From an uncultured Ruminococcus sp. (lineage in GTDB: Bacteria > Bacillota > Clostridia > Oscillospirales > Acutalibacteraceae), in contig CADBOO010000155.1 in the NCBI GenBank assembly GCA_902796225.1, positions 1-34,307 of the forward strand: a DNA stretch of 34,307 nt, written 5' to 3'. Position numbers and translations under genes: made by a program. The notes under the pieces are model-generated. The model worked only from the letters and a program-made list of their open reading frames with translations. It did not search any database and was not told where the DNA came from. Numbering within the stretch: the stretch's first letter is position 1; each line of letters opens with the position of its first letter. Positions 32,284 through 34,307 of the stretch are shown in pieces.

Positions 32284-32311
32284 AGGGGTATGCGTTGATG
32301 CGCATACCCCT
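32284..32311. other. Perfect 11-bp stem-loop between the Maff2 and TrbL genes
   Basis: Arms AGGGGTATGCG and CGCATACCCCT are fully complementary around a 6-base loop. No U-run follows on either strand, so it is not a normal intrinsic terminator. In the operon mRNA it would sit just downstream of the small Maff2 gene, where it could stabilise the upstream message or act as a processing site. Confidence 0.7.
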
Positions 32312-32318
32312 CGTTTGG

Positions 32319-32672
32319 TTATGAGCCGGTAATCAGGTTGAGTATTTCTTTGGCAAAGGTAATAATAATACCGCCCGCAAGGGTCAGAAAACCATTGGCA
32401 CGCTGAGACGGGTCATGGCTCTTGAACGAAAGACCGACCTGCACGATACCTAAGCCCAGCAGGATCAAACCGATGGCGCGGATCAGACCGAAGATGAAAT
32501 CGGACAGGTTATCGATAGCAGTCAGCGGTTCAGATGACGCCGCGAATGCTGTTACGGCAAAAGTGCTGAACAGTAAAACAGCCGCCATGATAACGGCGAC
32601 ATAGATCTGAAAGCCCTTCTTTACCTTCTTAGGCATAGGAAGTTTTTTGGTTTTGTTGTTTTTGATATTCAT
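32319..32672 (-). CDS. Maff2 family small membrane protein
   Basis: The 117-residue protein has a very basic N-terminus (MNIKNNKTKKLPMPKKVKKG), one helix followed by an AFAA-type cleavage-like site (VTAFAASSEP), then two further hydrophobic segments with GLIRAIGLILLGLGIVQVGL and GFLTLAGGIIITFAKEI. The GLGIVQVGLSFKSHDPSQRA segment is typical of Maff2 proteins, found between virD4 and trbL in Tn1549-like elements. By size and topology it may be the VirB2-like pilin or channel subunit, which is inference. An AAGGAGAAAT site precedes the start. Confidence 0.9.
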   Translation of the reverse strand: MNIKNNKTKKLPMPKKVKKGFQIYVAVIMAAVLLFSTFAVTAFAASSEPLTAIDNLSDFIFGLIRAIGLILLGLGIVQVGLSFKSHDPSQRANGFLTLAGGIIITFAKEILNLITGS

Positions 32673-32686
32673 AATGTATTTCTCCT

Positions 32687-34307
32687 TTATGATTGTTTTT
32701 TCATTTTGGCTTCAAGTTCCTCCTCAGTGAGCAACTCAAAGTTGGTTTCGGGAATATCGTCGACATAGGTACCGACGACATTACGGTGAATTCTCACAAC
32801 TTCACATATCGCGATATCATCGTGCGTTTCACCGTGTAAATACGGCGGAGTACCGCCGTCAGCGCTTAGCGCTATGTTGGGGTGTTTGAGGATATCGTAT
32901 TTCAGATCGAGGATAGGGCGCTCACCGCGGATAAACAGGATCGCGTACTGATTATCAAGTAATCGCACTTCATCCGGCGTCATCAGCTCACGACCGCTGA
33001 TCTGATAATTGGTCGAGTAGTTACCGCTTCTGCCGGAGGATTTTCCGTAGGTATTGGTATCGATCGTTTCCTTACCGAGCAGCTTAGACACATATTCATG
33101 GGTCGACTGTTCATTGCCGCCGAGGTAAAGGAACTCGTCACAGTTGCCGACGATACTTTCCCACTGCTTTTCAAAAAGCGTTTTCAGCTGTGCAAGGTTC
33201 TGCAAAATGATACTGACGAACACTTCACGCGAACGCATGACCGACAGGATTTTATCGAAATCATCGGGTAATGAAACGTTGGCGAATTCATCCATCAGAA
33301 AGTGAACCGGCACAGGAAGCGCTCCGCCGTGAACATGATCGGCGGAATAGAAAAGTTGCTGGAACAACTGCGTATAAAGGATAGATACCAAGAAATTGAA
33401 CGAAGAATCGTTATCCGGTATCAAGGCGAACAAAGCAACCTTTTTCTCACCCATGTCAGAAAGGTTCAGTTCATCGACCGCGGTCATAGAAGCAAGGCTC
33501 TCCAGATTGAACTTTTCCAGTCGTGCCGCAAGCGTGATCTGAATCGATTTCAGTGTTTTCGGCGAACCGGAATGATAGTTGCGATAATACTTGACCGCGA
33601 TATGGTCAGGGTTTTCAAACTCTAAGCGGTCAAATAAGTAATCTATCGCTGACGGTTGGGGATGATCCTCGTCCTCTATGTTGGCGGCTCTGAGCATTTC
33701 CATGACCATAGAGAAGTTCTGTTCATCCTCCGGTGCTTCATAATGGAGATAGTAAATCAATGCAGAAAGGAGCATCGAAGCGGATGTATCCCAGAACGGG
33801 TCCTGACTCTGCGCGCCCTTCGGTGTGGTGGACTTGAACAGGTTTGTTACCAGCCGCTGCACATCGTTATCGTTATGGATATATACGAACGGGTTGTAAC
33901 AGTGACTCTTATCCATGTTGATCAGGTCAAGCACCCTGATTTCATATCCTTTTGCTTCAAGCAAAGCGCCTGTATCACGGATGATTTCTCCCTTTGGGTC
34001 AAGGATAACAAACGAAGTGTTCGCCTGCATCAGATTCGGCTTACAGTAAAACCGTGTTTTACCTGCACCCGATCCGCCGCATACCAGCGTATTGAGATTG
34101 CGTCGGTGCTTCTTGGCGTTCACGCCGACGCAGACATTCTGTGTCATCAGCTTATTGTTGTTCTCAGGTCGTTGATGATAGCGCCGATTGATCTTTGATG
34201 CCTCACCCCATTTGGCAGATCCGTGTTCCTCGCGCCTGCGGTAATTCTTGCGTGTGGATAACAGAATACCGATTGTCATACCGTATGCGAGAAGCAAAAC
34301 GAGGACA
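32687..34307 (-). CDS. virD4: VirD4-type coupling protein (5' end beyond the window)
   Basis: The frame is open to the right edge, so the N-terminal membrane part is incomplete (visible start VLVLLLAYGMTIGILL). The visible 539 residues contain EEHGSAKWGEASKI, the Walker A CGGSGAGKTRFYCKP, FVILDPKGEIIRDTG, Walker B VHFLMDEFANVSLPDDF, and the terminal SGRELMTPDEVRLLDNQYAI. This is the TraG/VirD4 coupling ATPase that brings relaxase-bound DNA to the secretion channel. An acidic C-terminal tail (ELLTEEELEAKMKK) follows. It is the first gene of the visible transfer operon, 14 bp upstream of the Maff2 gene. The relaxase gene should lie further right. Confidence 0.95.
   Translation of the reverse strand, partial: VLVLLLAYGMTIGILLSTRKNYRRREEHGSAKWGEASKINRRYHQRPENNNKLMTQNVCVGVNAKKHRRNLNTLVCGGSGAGKTRFYCKPNLMQANTSFVILDPKGEIIRDTGALLEAKGYEIRVLDLINMDKSHCYNPFVYIHNDNDVQRLVTNLFKSTTPKGAQSQDPFWDTSASMLLSALIYYLHYEAPEDEQNFSMVMEMLRAANIEDEDHPQPSAIDYLFDRLEFENPDHIAVKYYRNYHSGSPKTLKSIQITLAARLEKFNLESLASMTAVDELNLSDMGEKKVALFALIPDNDSSFNFLVSILYTQLFQQLFYSADHVHGGALPVPVHFLMDEFANVSLPDDFDKILSVMRSREVFVSIILQNLAQLKTLFEKQWESIVGNCDEFLYLGGNEQSTHEYVSKLLGKETIDTNTYGKSSGRSGNYSTNYQISGRELMTPDEVRLLDNQYAILFIRGERPILDLKYDILKHPNIALSADGGTPPYLHGETHDDIAICEVVRIHRNVVGTYVDDIPETNFELLTEEELEAKMKKQS

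Noticed and set aside
32284-32311. Intrinsic terminator between Maff2 and TrbL genes
   Set aside because: The stem is perfect but no U-run follows on either strand, and the genes on both sides belong to one conserved transfer operon.
1-34307. CRISPR array, tRNA or rRNA genes
   Set aside because: I saw no regularly spaced direct repeats with unique spacers, and no cloverleaf or rRNA-like sequence on either strand by eye.

Overview
The window looks like a chromosomal stretch of a Gram-positive gut Firmicute, most likely a Ruminococcus-type Clostridia. The reasons are moderate GC content, AGGAGG-type ribosome sites, a Wzy-type exopolysaccharide (EPS) locus with a YveK/CpsD-like regulatory pair, a type I dockerin (the module of cellulosomes and amylosomes), and a Tn1549-like conjugative transfer module. 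The genus is inferred from gene content only.

Layout. (1) Positions 2-112 hold the 3' end of a probable IS630-type transposase. (2) Positions 129-20423, all on the minus strand, are an EPS locus. Its transcription order is: initiating phosphoglycosyl transferase, chain-length/kinase adaptor, BY-kinase with a tyrosine-rich tail, GT2, acyltransferase-3, LicD, a GT-B glycosyltransferase, a GT-A-like protein, GT4, LicD, a 1623-residue secreted phosphodiester glycosidase with cell-wall-binding-like repeats, GT2, Wzy polymerase, GT4, hexapeptide acetyltransferase, Wzx flippase and a duplicated-domain lipoprotein. Genes overlap or lie very close, so most are probably co-transcribed. The clearest internal break is at 6109-6382, which carries a strong hairpin. 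(3) Positions 20509-22845 encode a DEAD/DEAH helicase with five helicase-associated repeats, directly upstream of the EPS genes. (4) Positions 22874-24343 hold a tyrosine recombinase gene broken by one in-frame TGA. It is bounded by two short recombinase-like sites in inverted orientation with the same central spacer. A consensus promoter (TTGACT, 17 bp, TATAAT) lies just inside the left site and points out towards the helicase and EPS locus. This is the architecture of a DNA-inversion switch. (5) Positions 24371-25507 encode a dockerin plus transglutaminase-like secreted protein behind a promoter overlapped by a palindrome. (6) From 25684 to the window end, on the minus strand, is a type IV secretion/conjugation module: VirD4, Maff2, TrbL/VirB6-like, PrgI, VirB4, class B-like sortase, and a membrane-anchored CHAP/lysozyme cell-wall hydrolase. 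It ends in a strong terminator.

How the parts may work together. The EPS genes would build a lipid-linked repeat unit, export it, polymerise it, and decorate it with acyl groups and, through two LicD proteins, phosphodiester substituents. The secreted glycosidase in the same locus belongs to a family that cleaves sugar phosphodiesters. The most striking proposal is that the helicase, and perhaps the EPS locus behind it, is under an invertible promoter whose recombinase is encoded inside the invertible segment and appears inactivated in this sequence.
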